Positions 10,176 to 20,616 of a stretch of 64,000 bases of DNA are shown in pieces. The notes below the pieces were generated by a model that searched no databases, was not told the origin of the DNA, and saw only the letters and a list, made by a program, of their open reading frames with translations. A program made the translations under genes and the position numbers. Source of the stretch: Sorghum bicolor (taxonomy: Eukaryota; Streptophyta; Magnoliopsida; Poales; Poaceae); the NCBI RefSeq assembly GCF_000003195.3, contig NC_012875.2:20181977-20245976 (forward strand), written 5' to 3'. Every line of letters starts with the position of its first letter. Within the stretch, counting starts at the first letter, position 1.

Positions 10176-11901
10176 AACCTTTGCTCGTCCCTGAGCAAAG
10201 CTAAAATCATCAAGAAAACAGGGGTTACTTTTATGCCTTTTACTAAAGGGGTTTTAAGTTATCACTAAGGTCTTAAGTGATTGAAAAACAGAATGATCAA
10301 GTCAAGCACTATGTCTCAAGTTCTTCTGTCTTACCTTTGTTCTGGAGTTGTTTATAAGTTTCCAAAATAAATCTGAGGCATTTGCCTTCTTCTCGAAAGA
10401 TATATAAGTAGAGCTTTAAAAATTTTAGCATACTTACTTTGCATTTTGCTATGTCAATGCTCGGAGCAAGGGAGAGGAATGTCATACTCCTAGATCAAGA
10501 CCTTTGACCTTTTTGAAGAGTTTGTCATCTCTTACTGGCATATTGCTTATTAGAGGGACCATGGGCTATCATTTTTTTTTCTCTTTTTTTTTCTCTTTTT
10601 TTTTTAGTCTCTTTTTTTTCAAGTGGGCAGCAAGTACCCCTAATTCTACTGTCGGACACATGTCCATTTTTTTCCACTCAGGTGGGTATCTTTGTACCCC
10701 TAATTCTACTTTGGACACTTGTCCATTTTTACCTCTCATCTCACTCTTTTTTTTCGAATCAAATTTTTGCATAGTCCCATGCCTCTAACGCAATAATACT
10801 TCGGAAGAGTGAATCTTTTATATTTTTAAAACAAAAAGATCTTGATCTTGGGAGCATGATAATTCTCTCAACCAAAACTACAAGAATTAACAATGGCTTG
10901 AACAAAGAAAGTACCCACAGTTTTAATATTTATTTCATATAAGACTCTAGATATTATGATCTCATATATTTTTTTTATGAATTTTTAGATTTTCAAAAGA
11001 TAAAATCTCCAGAACTCTAGCAAAACTTGGAACAAGTTAAATAGTAGCTCAGACCTTCTCATATCATGTTTGTCAATTACCTAGACTTGAATCAAACTTT
11101 CTTTTTATTTTATTTAAAACTTAGTATTACATAAAACTATTATATATTACTCAAAGCAAAAACTGTGTTTGGTTTCATGGTTATGTATTTTTTTTATTTC
11201 CGAATACTAGTAAATAAAACTAAGAAAGAAAAATAATACTTATCTTGATTTTTTTTATTTAGCAAACTAAGCAAAGATATATATATAAGCATAAAATCTT
11301 TATTTGGGTTTTTATGATTATGCATCTTTTTATTATTTGAGTAAAGTATAAACGTGAGTAGAACACTTAGCTGGATAAATGGGGGTGCTCTCCCCCAAGC
11401 TGGATTTTGACATAATTTCTTCTGATGTAGCTAGCAGGTGGCGGAGGTGTATTTGAATGTCGGTAGCACTCTGACAGCGATTAGAATGTCCTTCCTCTGC
11501 TAGTCTTCTTTGATCCTTGAATTCTGTGGAGCTCAAATAGACAACAAAGCTTTGTGGAACTAGTTAAGTGTTAGCATAAATATCTAGCCTTTATCATGTT
11601 GAGCCTCCTCAATAAATGTTACTCATTAGTAGGATCATAATTTTATTTTTATAGGACAGGAATATATTTATTTTATTTTTATGCCACCACAGTGAATGTA
11701 CTTATGGGTTTTATGCCATGAGCATACTCACATGGGGCTTACTATTTTTAACATTTTTATTTTCTTTTTAAGATGATATGAACCTGATTAACTAAGCAAA
11801 CTATTTTAAATAATTGAAAGGGAAAAAGGATAACTACCAAGTTTAACTCTTACCAAGGCGTTCGGTGTTTTTAAGTCCTCCGAACGAGACTCTCCATTTT
11901 C
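10176..11901 (-). other. Non-coding 3' interior of the nested element
   Basis: AT-rich sequence with long homopolymer and pyrimidine runs (10571-10620, T with single C interruptions) and a short internal repeat: 'GTACCCCTAATTCTACT' occurs at about 10633 and 10696. No convincing protein is seen; open frames are low-complexity. A typical element would have RT, RNase H and integrase between the protease and the PPT, and here there is no trace of them. Confidence 0.7.
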
Positions 11902-12965
11902 TCAGTTGTCCTGGGATTCGCTGGATGGCGTAGTCGGTGGTTCCGGCGGTGCTTCCTCTTCGTGTATAACTATCTTCTCTCTCCACACCTGACTTGGTGC
12001 TACGGTCTCTTCAGAACAGTTCTGTTCAAGTTGTATGTCTTCAGACCTTACAACTTCTCCTTCATAGTCTACCCATCCGTCCTTGATGATTTGCCTCCTC
12101 TGGTTGCGGTTGCGTCGTCTTCTTCTTGTCCTGACCTGCTTAGAGTCTTTAACTATATAGTTAGAGTCAGTAAAATAGCGGCGTACCTTCTCAGAGGGGA
12201 AATGCATGTGGACTTCTCTGGTTCCAATGTAGATGATTGCTTTAACGGTGTTGAGGAACAGTCTTCCAAGGATGACGGGTGCATTGTACTCGTATTCTCC
12301 CATGACAATAACCTTAAAATCATCTGGAGCTGAATGTATGTCGGTTTTAGGGGCATGGTTCCGAACAGGAGCTGATAAGTGACTACGGCCATTATGTTGA
12401 CGTCAGATCCGGTGTCGTAGAGTGTCTTCTGAAAAGAATATCCGTTGATTGTGCACTCGATGCTTGGGCACCAGGGACGTCCTTCTTGATCAAGAAAGGT
12501 GACTTGAGTTGACGATCTTGACCTTCTTGAGCTGCAGTGACCATCTTAGCTAACTCGGTATAAATTTGCTTGTTCTTGTTCCTCCTGTTGGTCCTCTTCC
12601 TTGTTTCATGTCGGGATTGCTCTGGGATTTGTGTAGTCTTGTTTCTTGAAGGAAAACGTCTCCTTCTTCCCCTTGATGTAGAAACTGATCTTGGCAGCAC
12701 TAGCGTAGATGACAGCTCCCGAGGTGTTCAGGAATGGCCTCCCTAGGATGGGTGCCCTCTCATCAGTACCAGTCTCTATCACCATGAAGTTTGCAGGGGC
12801 GTACAAGGTACCAACTCGGACGCAGAGGTTCTTGGGCATAATGTTGACGCTGGAGCCAAAGTCGCAGAGTGCTTCTAGGAAGTCCACCATGCCGATGGAG
12901 ATCGGGATGACGGGGCGTCCTGGGTTGTCTCTCTTGACCGGCAGAAGGTCAGTAATTACTTCCAC
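11902..12965 (-). pseudogene. Gag-pro remnant with two retropepsin-like domains
   Basis: Read on the - strand, an upstream open stretch (12965-12606) contains RPVIPISIG, a protease-like loop CDFGSSVNIMPK (12852-12863 encodes DFGS) and APILGRPFLNT at about 12723-12752. About 450 bp on, a second loop DTGSDVNIM (12402-12416 encodes DTGSD) is followed by PVILGRLFLNT at about 12247-12275 and a basic, then acidic tail ending at 11902. The pairing of a D-x-G-S loop with an ILGR-x-FLN block is the retropepsin signature of Athila/Tat-type elements. The two halves lie in different frames, with shifts between about 12700 and 12600 and near 12330-12370, so this is a remnant. Whether both domains once belonged to one polyprotein is unknown. 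Confidence 0.7.
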
Positions 12966-14752
12966 TACGGGGTTACTCCAGTAGTTACGTCCTCAAGCAT
13001 CTCAGGGCAGTGATTGCCTGAGTGTCTAGTATCTCCAGTGTGTTTGTGCTCCTAGATCTAGGTTCTTCACTTGGTGGAGTCTGGGAGTTGTAAAACTCCT
13101 TCATATTTTGTTCGAAGTGTACCTGCTCATAAAGACAAGGCAGAGATCAAGTGCATGGGCCCTGTTGGTGGAAAACACCAACAGAACCAAAAGTGTATTT
13201 ATTCTTCTCTAACCTTAAGCATAGTGAGCAAGACAAAGTTGATGGATAATAAGATCATGAGTGTAGCATTTAGCATTTGTCAGATTAGATTGCTCAACCT
13301 TATGGAAAGATAATCTATCTATATATATGTTTTGTTTATATCTTCCAAAGATTGAGTGTGCAACATTTTAGGTTATATGATTAGGAGTGTGGAATCAAAA
13401 AGGTGGAAGGACTAAACATGTTGAATCGATTGGGTTGGTTAATCTAGAGTTGTAGATCATACATGTTTGTCTCTTTTACTCATGTGAATGCCAAAAATAA
13501 GGAGAAGCTTATAGAAGTGATAGTCAAGTACCTTAAGATGTTACCTTACTTGAAGAGTGATGGTACGGTATCTCCTTGTGGAAGCTTTCCTTTCTTAGCG
13601 GTTGTGCATCGTGTTTGTAGCACCCTCCATGGATCATCTCTTGTGAGCTATGCCTTCCTTGTGTAAATTGTTAAACTTCATGTGCCTCTCTCTTTGTCAA
13701 AAATGTGAGTGTATCTCAGGACTTCCCAGGTCGATAGTGAAAGTTTTCCTGCAGGGGTTAGTCCAACAAAATATCCCATATCTACTATAGCATACTATCG
13801 GCTCAAAAATCAACCTAGACACCATGTCTAATTTGATTCAGGAGGGCTTTTTTAACCTAAGCACCATGCTTAATTTATAACCCCTTGGAAGTAAGATCAT
13901 CATTCCTAAACTAAGCACCAAGCTCAATTAAGAGATAAATGAAACTACTCCAAACCTAGACATATACTAAAGCAAATAAAGGTAGCATGAGAGCATTTAT
14001 AGAGATCTACTCAAGTAGAGATGAAGTAGTGTGATTAGTATTTAATAAATTGAGCATGTCTCAATGGTAGGGTCAACCAATATAGCAACATGGCAAAGGA
14101 TGTTTTTATGTAAAGTACTCCCCCAAGCTTGAATTTTTGCAAAATTCAAGTTTGGATGAATTTAATTCAATGTTGTATGATGATTGGTTGTACATACCTT
14201 GTGCTTGTCATTCATCCGATCTTCTTGCTCCAATCCTGGAAAGGTTAGTGACAAGAATACCCGAAGGAATTTTTTTACAATTATCCTTATATGCTCAATA
14301 CACAAGTTAATGTTGCAAATAATTAAAAGCTCATGTTACAATCTGATCAGTGCTTGTTTTAGGACACTAAGCTTGTCCTTGGGAAACCATCAATTTATGT
14401 CAGTGAAGTGGTTTCCCCTCCAACGCTGACCTATATCAAGATCAACTCAACGAGATCTGCAAAATTTATTATAAACATATGCATCGACAACCGCCCTTTT
14501 AAAGTTTTTATAAATAGAAAGGAAGAGGGGGTTGGAGATCTTGAATGTGGTGATGTTGGAGAGACCAATGGATTGTGAAGATGTTGCATATGAGCATGGA
14601 GTAAATGAAGTGGCTATGAAATAAATTCCATGCTCATTAATGCTTAGAGTGAAATCCATGTGGTATGGTGAAAATGATAAGGTGAGTGTGGTAAAAAAAG
14701 AAAAGAAAAAGGATACACGGACGACTTGGTTCGAAACTAGCACAGCTACCGT
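12966..14752 (-). other. 5' interior of the nested element, no gene recognised
   Basis: AT-rich sequence between the PBS and the protease-like remnant, where gag would be expected. Frames on both strands are short, and no capsid or zinc-knuckle motif is visible. It may be a decayed gag plus leader or replaced non-coding sequence. Confidence 0.6.
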
Positions 14753-14770
14753 TCCCCGGCAACGGCGCCA
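14753..14770 (-). other. Primer-binding site of the nested element
   Basis: On the - strand TGGCGCCGTTGCCGGGGA lies seven bases inside the 5' LTR. This is a standard plant gypsy PBS, commonly assigned to tRNA-Asp in Athila-like elements (from recall). Confidence 0.9.
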
Positions 14771-14777
14771 GAAAGCT

Positions 14778-16062
14778 TGTTAGGTATTTTAAACGCAAAC
14801 AGAAAAATCCGCAAGCGCACGGAAACCGATGTAGCTTTCACTCGGGAGTATTCCAGAGTATCGATTTTCCACAGAGAACGTGAGTGTACTAATTAAGATC
14901 CAAGATCGCCCAAGGATAACTATATAATTATTTTTGGTGGGAAGAGAGGAAGTTTCCTGAGAGTTTTCTAGTTGATCTAAGAATCAAGAATTACTTCAAG
15001 ATTATCTATATCGGGACATCAGAGCACTAACCACAGAAAGAGATGAGAAGGGGGTTAGGAAGGTCTGACTACGGTCCTACAAACACCGATCCGAACGTGG
15101 TGGAATACGTCGACCGTTAGGGCTGTCACTACCCTAGGGCTACCACAACAATCCGTAGGATTGGGTGCAATTCCAGGTAATCGCAAGACTAAACACCACG
15201 TCTAATCTATTAATTACTACTCTAGCGTTATAAAGACTAGAGCACTTGATGCAAGCGGGAATCCAATAAATAACTTGAATGTAAATAAAAGTAATTAGAG
15301 AACTCAGGAGTTATGAATTGAAGAACCTGGAGAACGATGAAGAACGAACCAGTTGCTGCAAAAGTACAATGTTGAGGAAGATCCGACAGATCCGGCTCCT
15401 CCTCCTCCGCTCTCCTCTTCTCTCTCCCTATTTTCTAGATTACAACTAGAACTAACTAGAACTAGAACTAGAGGAACTAGAACTAGAACTAGATGAACTA
15501 GAACTAGATCTAGATGAACTAGAGGTAGAACTAGAAGAACTAGAGGGATCCTCTCTACTTGGATGAAGAATTGAAACCCTAACTTTGATTCTGTAGAAGA
15601 GGTATGATCTCCAGGGGCCAGGGGGTCTGGTTTTATAGTCCCTTCAAGTGAATCTGGGCCGTCGGATCAAACCGACATTGATCGTGTGGTTTTTCCTTGA
15701 AGTATTAGGTCGGTGGAGCATGATCCCCGAACTTCACCCTGATTGGTCCAGGGGGGAGGGCGGGCGCCCTCAGGACTAGGGCGGGCGCCCTGTCCCTGAG
15801 GCCTCTCGTCTTCCGCTTTGTTCCCGTGGCTTCTGGAGTCTTCTCTAGATGATAGAAAATTGCGCGGCACGTTAATATCTCTATGTAAACCCGACGTGTG
15901 GGCCTTTCTTCCTTATTTCCTGATAACCCCCTGTAGAAATAGACAAACACCAAAACTTGTGGAATTCTATCAGATAAAACCCTAAGTCTAGGTGTTGGTT
16001 GCATTTGGATCCTTTTCCATGATTAGTTGACGGTTAAATGTGAGCATTAAGGACCGTCAACA
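14778..16062 (-). repeat. 5' LTR of the nested element
   Basis: 1,285 bp, the partner of 8878-10160. On the - strand it begins TGTTGACGGTCC at 16062 and ends CCTAACA at 14778. CCGAT at 16063-16067 is the right target duplication. Confidence 0.93.
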
Positions 16063-16167
16063 CCGATCACTGTCGACGACAGATCAAGCAGACCAACACG
16101 AAGGTCGTCTGCCTCCTGCGGACCAACCTATTTGGGATACCCCCTCTCTAGTCGGGGCCACTCCTTT

Positions 16168-18918
16168 CTAGAGCTTGATGCAGTTGGCCTTCCAGGAGTC
16201 CCAGTGCTTGATCAGCTCATCGAGGTGCTTCTTGGTATTTACTTTGAGCACTAAGAACCATGCAGGACGTCAGCGTACACACAAGAATAGGAACGATTGA
16301 GTACTCAAAAAGTAGGGTAACACTGTTCTCACCAGCCAACTCTCGACTCTTGTTGCTTAATTCCTCACCAGCTGAGCGCCCGGCGTCCAGCGCGCTGGCA
16401 CGCTCCTGGTCGAGCCTCTCCTTTTCTTGACGGAGGCGCGCAACCTCCTCCTTCAAGTCTGCAGGAGCAATTTCCGGTCAACAAAAATGACTACGCGGTT
16501 ATATACAACTGCTCGGAATGCATGACTGACCTTTCCTTTCCTGATCCTTGTCGGCTAACCGCCGATTGAGATCGAGCAGGCGCTCTTCCTGAGCACCCAT
16601 CTCGGGCGTCTTCTCCTCGGCCTCCGACCGAAGACGGTCTACCTCTGCGGACAGGGCCTTGTTCTCGGCCACAATCTCCTCAGTCTGGTCGAAGCACCTT
16701 TTCTGGTACTTCGCCATTTTCATCGCGCCCTACAAAAATCACACATTGAAGTAAGCGACAGAGCATTTACATTTCGAGCAGAACGCAAGACCGCTTACCT
16801 TAACCTCATCAACGAGCCGCTTTGCTGCGCGCTCCACCCTCGCAACCTCCTCCGTCTCTGCGAGCTCCTCATGACCAATGAAATGGTCCCCACGTTGGCG
16901 CCACACGTAAACGTGCTGACGACCATCATGGGGGCGACCTTGGATTTCTTCAACTTCGTCGTCGGAGGCCGCTTGAGTCTCCTCGCCCTCTGTGCTTCCC
17001 CCAACCGTGGTCACAGGTATCACTGGACCTTTACCACGGCCAGGGGAGCCCTTTGGCGAAGAGGTCTCTGCTCGGGGTGGAGTGGGGACCCTCCTTTCTT
17101 CAGCAGGCGGGGGAGTCGGAGCTTTGTCTTCCTCCTCCGCAACACTGCTCTGGGGAGGTGTCCTCGCAGCCTCTTCATCCCCCAAAGGGGTGCCTGCTCC
17201 TGTCCTCACTGGAGCTAGGTGCTCCTCAGCGGTCTCAACCCCGATCACCACCGTGGGGTGCCCCTCGGTTCCCCCCTGGGTGGTCTGTGGCGCGGCGTCT
17301 TCAACTACAACCGCCGGCTCGGCCGTCTTCTAGCCAGCGACGTTGTCGGGATCAACGTCAGACGCCGCACTAACAAAAATATGCCATTTTACCAATGTCA
17401 AAAGCTGCAGTAACAAACGCAAAAACAATAATAATGATAGGAGGAAGTGTCAAGGCGAGAATGTTCTACTTACAGATCAGAGCGCCTATGCGTCGCTGTA
17501 AAAACCCTCCTCCTGGTCCTACCGATCGCTGCTGCCGCCTCTGTCGCCCCAAGACGCGTCGGCTCGGTGTGAGGGGCAGGGGGGTCACTAGTCGCCCGGT
17601 CGCCAGTGATCGGCGCGACGTCCGGACGACTGCGTGACGTTCGGACCAAATAGGGCGCGGCCTCCTCTTCCTCGTCGTCGTCGGCGGCGATCCTAATGAG
17701 CCGACGATGCTTTGGAACTTGGCTGCTCTCTGCTGGCAGCGCCTCTGCGGGGGACGGATCCACCGCCAGTGGCCTTTTCCCCGCTACCCTGTCCTCGGTG
17801 GTCGGGGCGGGGCGGTTCTGTTCCTCCTCACTGCTGGTGTATTGAGGACACCGAGCAGCATCGCCCTCCGGTGGGTCCATCCCTGCAGGATTTTCCATAC
17901 CAGGTGCCAGTGACACGTACACTGCGCACCGGTCAACGTCTCCAATCTGCGATAGGATCAAGGACAAGTCATCAACTAAGAATAAACAGTATTCACATGG
18001 CAGTACTAGTCAATAACAATATCTATTTACCTTGCGGGCTGGTCGTCCCAACTTGAAGGCGTGCATCCGATCACCGCTTCGAACGAAGTTGTCATCTGTT
18101 AAGTTGAACAGCTCGTTCATCAGCTGCTGCACCTCCGTCTTCTCCAGACCTTCAGGGCTCATCCTGGTCGGGTAATGGCTCCCCGCGTACTCATACGCTG
18201 AGTGTACCCTCCTCTGGCAGGGCATCACCCGACGCACAATGAAGTTCCCGACCACTCCTGGCCTGTCTAGGTGGGACCAGTCGATCAGGCCCATCAGGTC
18301 CGCCACAAGCCCAGTGAATTCTGGGCGGTCTGTCCAGCTGACCCTCTTCTCGGGGATGTAGCCCACGTCGCAGAACGTGGCGCTGCCCGGCTCTTCCCTG
18401 ATGTAGAACCACTTCTTGTACCATTCGATCAAAGAGGTGTTCCATGGGCAGCTGAGATACCGGTTCTTCATCCCATCACGCAGATTGAGGTATACTCCAC
18501 CTGCAATCTTGGAGCCTCCAACTGCCCCCTTTTTCCTCAGACAGAAAAGGTAACGGAAGAGGTCGAAGTGTGGCTCTATTCCAACATAGGCCTCGCACAA
18601 GTGAATGAAGGTGGAAATAAGAAGAATAGAGTTCGGGTGCAAGTTGCAGATCCCGATCTCATAGTAAAGAAGAAGGCCCTAGAGGAAAGGATGGACTGGA
18701 ATCCCAAAACCCCGCTTGAAGAAATCTTCAAAAACGACAATCTCACCGGCGCGGGGGTCGGGGTAGCTTTCTCCTTCCGGCGCCCTCCAGCCGCCAAGCT
18801 CTTGGTTATGCAGCAGGCCCATTCCGACGAGGTCGTTGAGGGACCTCGTGCTGCTCTGGGATTTCTTCCACTCCTTCGCCATCAAATCAGCCCTTTTCTT
18901 TGAATCACTCTTCGCCAT
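16168..18918 (-). pseudogene. Antisense spliced gene of the Tat element (Transposase_28-type protein), two nonsense codons
   Basis: Six exons can be traced with GT-AG borders and matching phases: 18918-18031, 17946-17474, 17369-16799, 16729-16531, 16458-16333 and 16250-16168. Introns are 84, 104, 69, 72 and 82 bp. The total is 2,340 bp, or 779 residues plus stop. Exon 1 (GFGIPVHPFL, then HPNSILLISTFIHLCEA) matches the plant family called 'putative gypsy type transposon' (Pfam Transposase_28), known as the antisense extra ORF of Tat elements; its role is unknown. Exons 2-3 are acidic, Pro/Ser-rich and likely disordered. Exons 4-5 form a long Glu/Lys/Arg-rich coiled coil. Two in-frame TAG codons, at 18681-18679 (codon 80) and 17332-17330 (about codon 467), interrupt it; no frameshift is seen. 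Splice sites are predicted by eye. Confidence 0.82.
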
Positions 18919-19363
18919 TGCCGATTGAAGAAAAGATTGGGTGTTGGAAGATGTAGATGGAAGTTGAAGGAGGCAGGAATGGCAAGAGCAGTAGGTTTGA
19001 AGGCAAAGGCAGGGTAAAGATTACGAGCGCTTTGTTGAGCTTTTTATAACAACAACTCCACCTCTTCCACTGCCTGCATTCTAGGGAAGTGGGCGAGCCC
19101 TGCGGTGGATGCGGCGTTTTGGTTTTCAATAATTACCGGCAGTTAATATGGTGGCTTTTCTGCATAATTAGTGGTTTCCCTTTCTTGAACCACGCAAAGA
19201 GCGGCTGCACAGTTATCCGGCGCACCTTTTTACGCAACCGTCTGACAATATGTCAGGATGCCTTGTCACATCACGAATTAATGCGGCGAGATGCTTTTTT
19301 CAAGAGACAAGTAGATTTGGTGGAGAATTGTGTATGACGTTCCTGGGGATTGAACTGACCACC
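18919..19363. other. Upstream region of the antisense gene
   Basis: A leader and promoter candidate region for the minus-strand gene, with the TATA candidate at 19041-19048. No other coding sequence is supported. Confidence 0.5.
19041..19048 (-). promoter_or_regulatory. Candidate TATA box of the antisense gene
   Basis: On the - strand TATAAAAA stands about 123 bp upstream of the ATG at 18918, leaving room for a 5' leader of about 90 bp. This suggests the antisense gene has its own promoter instead of using the LTR. No transcript evidence is available. Confidence 0.5.
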
Positions 19364-19690
19364 GAGCACTATACGCTCGGGGACTGGTCGACTAGCCCAC
19401 CAGTTTGAGAACCTGGGGACTGTACGGACCAATCCGAGCACTATATGCTCGAGGACTGGTCGACCAGTCTACCAGTTTGAGAACCTAGGGACTATACCGA
19501 CCAATCTGAGCACTATACGCTCGGGGACTAGTCGACCAGTCTACCAGTTTGAGAGTTTGGGGATTGTACCGACCACAGAGCGTTATATGCTCGGGGACTG
19601 GTCGAGTAGTCTATTTCAGTTAGTCGACTAGTCGGCTAGTCTATTCCATTGCAGCCGAGCATGATATGCTCGGGGACTGGTAAATTCAAT
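19364..19690 (+). repeat. Tandem ~72-bp repeats before the outer 3' LTR
   Basis: Five units start with GAGC at 19364, 19436, 19508, 19578 and 19657 (spacings 72, 72, 70, 79). Each carries a small dyad (GAGC-ACTATAC-GCTC or GAGCAT-GAT-ATGCTC), then the block GCTCGGGGACT, then a GTCGAC-centred palindrome; ACTGGTCGACCAGT at 19455-19468 is perfect. The GCTCGGGGACT block recurs downstream at 19734 and, as part of the PPT, at 20139. Confidence 0.85.
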
Positions 19691-20138
19691 TTTTTAGACC
19701 TTGCTACAAGGCTCATACTTCGCCTTCTAGCAAGCTCGGGGACTACATCGGTACGATGCATCTGGTGATGCATCTCAGTTTTAGAATTTCTATGAAGACT
19801 TTTTTGACCCTGGCACCACGTGCCTACGTCACCTACTACCAGGCTCAGGGACTAAGTGGGCACACTTCACCTTGCGTTGAACATGCTTGCTTTTTGAAAA
19901 TCTATACTTTTCAGAAAAGTAAAGTGGGCACACTTTACCAGGAAAGAAATCTTTTTTGATTAAGAGCACCATGCATTCTTCGAACAACCTACTTCTTCGA
20001 TGTCAATGTTGATCAACTGTCTTTTGAGTTGGTTAAAATACCGTTGCAACTGTTTGGGCGACTTTCCTACTTATTGAAGACGTCAAGCCTCAGAGGTCGA
20101 AGAAGCTCAAGACGGCGTGTTACATCACAATACATGGT
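19691..20138 (+). other. 3' non-coding region of the outer element
   Basis: No gene is seen. Two more copies of the PPT-like block lie here (19734-19744 exact, 19853-19863 with one change). A short GTGGGCACACTT repeat occurs at about 19857 and 19924. Confidence 0.6.
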
Positions 20139-20152
20139 GCTCGGGGACTAGC
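20139..20152 (+). other. Probable polypurine tract of the outer element
   Basis: GCTCGGGGACTAGC abuts the 3' LTR start TGTAGGGG. It is not a clean purine run, but its place is right and the same block is repeated upstream. Confidence 0.6.
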
Positions 20153-20611
20153 TGTAGGGGTATAAACCCCTATACCCTTACGGCTAGACTTGGGCTGGGA
20201 GGCTTGGCCCATTACAAAGACAGTCCCAGGCTTGATCCAACTGCTTGGAGTTTCGTGCAAGGAAACAAGACGTGGAGATCAAGCCGGATTCTAGTCGGTT
20301 AGAATAGGAATTGATACTGTGCTATCTATGGCAATTGTAACCGACTAGGATTACTTTTCAGATCTGTAACCCTGCCCTCTGGACTATATAAGGAGGGGCA
20401 AGGGACCCCCCTAGGACGCATTATCTCTCAACACAATCCAATACAATTAGACACAGGACGTAGGTATTACGCCCACACGGCCGCCGAACCTAGATAAAAA
20501 CCTTGTCTGTGTCTTGCGTCACCATCAAGTTTGTAGCTTGCGCACCGTCTACCGATAAACTACTACCGTGGGTATACCCCAAGGTAGACTGCCGACAAGC
20601 TTTCGTCGACA
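20153..20611 (+). repeat. 3' LTR of the outer Tat element
   Basis: 459 bp, partner of 1553-2011, with a TATA box at 20384-20392. About 23 substitutions and no indels separate the two LTRs by hand alignment; many are C/T or G/A changes. It is followed by the right target duplication GAGAC at 20612-20616. Confidence 0.95.
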
Positions 20612-20616
20612 GAGAC
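20612..20616. other. Target-site duplication GAGAC, right copy (outer element)
   Basis: Matches 1548-1552; the satellite monomer resumes immediately after it with AATGTTAGTTTC. Confidence 0.95.

Larger units (their letters stand above)
8878..16062 (-). mobile_element. Nested non-autonomous LTR retrotransposon (Athila/Tat-like), minus orientation
   Basis: A 7,185-bp element with LTRs at 8878-10160 and 14778-16062 and a perfect CCGAT target duplication (8873-8877 and 16063-16067). Its direction is set by a PBS next to the right LTR and a purine tract next to the left LTR, both read on the - strand. The interior is only 4.6 kb. It shows two retropepsin-like motifs but no reverse transcriptase, RNase H or integrase, so movement would need proteins from another element. 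The LTRs differ by roughly 15 substitutions and three small indels over 1.28 kb (about 1.2% by hand), far fewer than the host element, as expected for a later nested insertion. Confidence 0.93.
1553..20611 (+). mobile_element. Outer Ty3/gypsy LTR retrotransposon, Tat lineage (RIRE2-like), carrying a nested element
   Basis: The element is bounded by two 459-bp LTRs and a perfect 5-bp target duplication. It spans 19.06 kb, or about 11.9 kb once the nested element (8878-16062) and its extra target copy are removed, a normal size for RIRE2-like elements. The order is LTR, PBS, gag, protease, reverse transcriptase, RNase H, second RNase H, integrase, spacer, antisense gene, tandem repeats, PPT, LTR. 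An antisense extra ORF between pol and the 3' LTR and a second, archaeal-like RNase H are known hallmarks of the Tat lineage. Gag-pol is broken by many stops and at least two frameshifts. By hand count the LTRs differ at about 23 of 459 sites (about 5%), roughly 2 million years at the commonly used grass rate of 1.3e-8 per site per year. Confidence 0.95.

Noticed and set aside
10504..10788. 94-residue Phe/Ser-rich ORF
   Set aside because: Produced by T-rich homopolymer runs in the nested element's non-coding region.
16871..17373. Plus-strand ORFs of 106-115 residues
   Set aside because: They are the reverse of exon 3 of the antisense gene, which has matched splice borders and phase; the plus frames have no recognisable domain.
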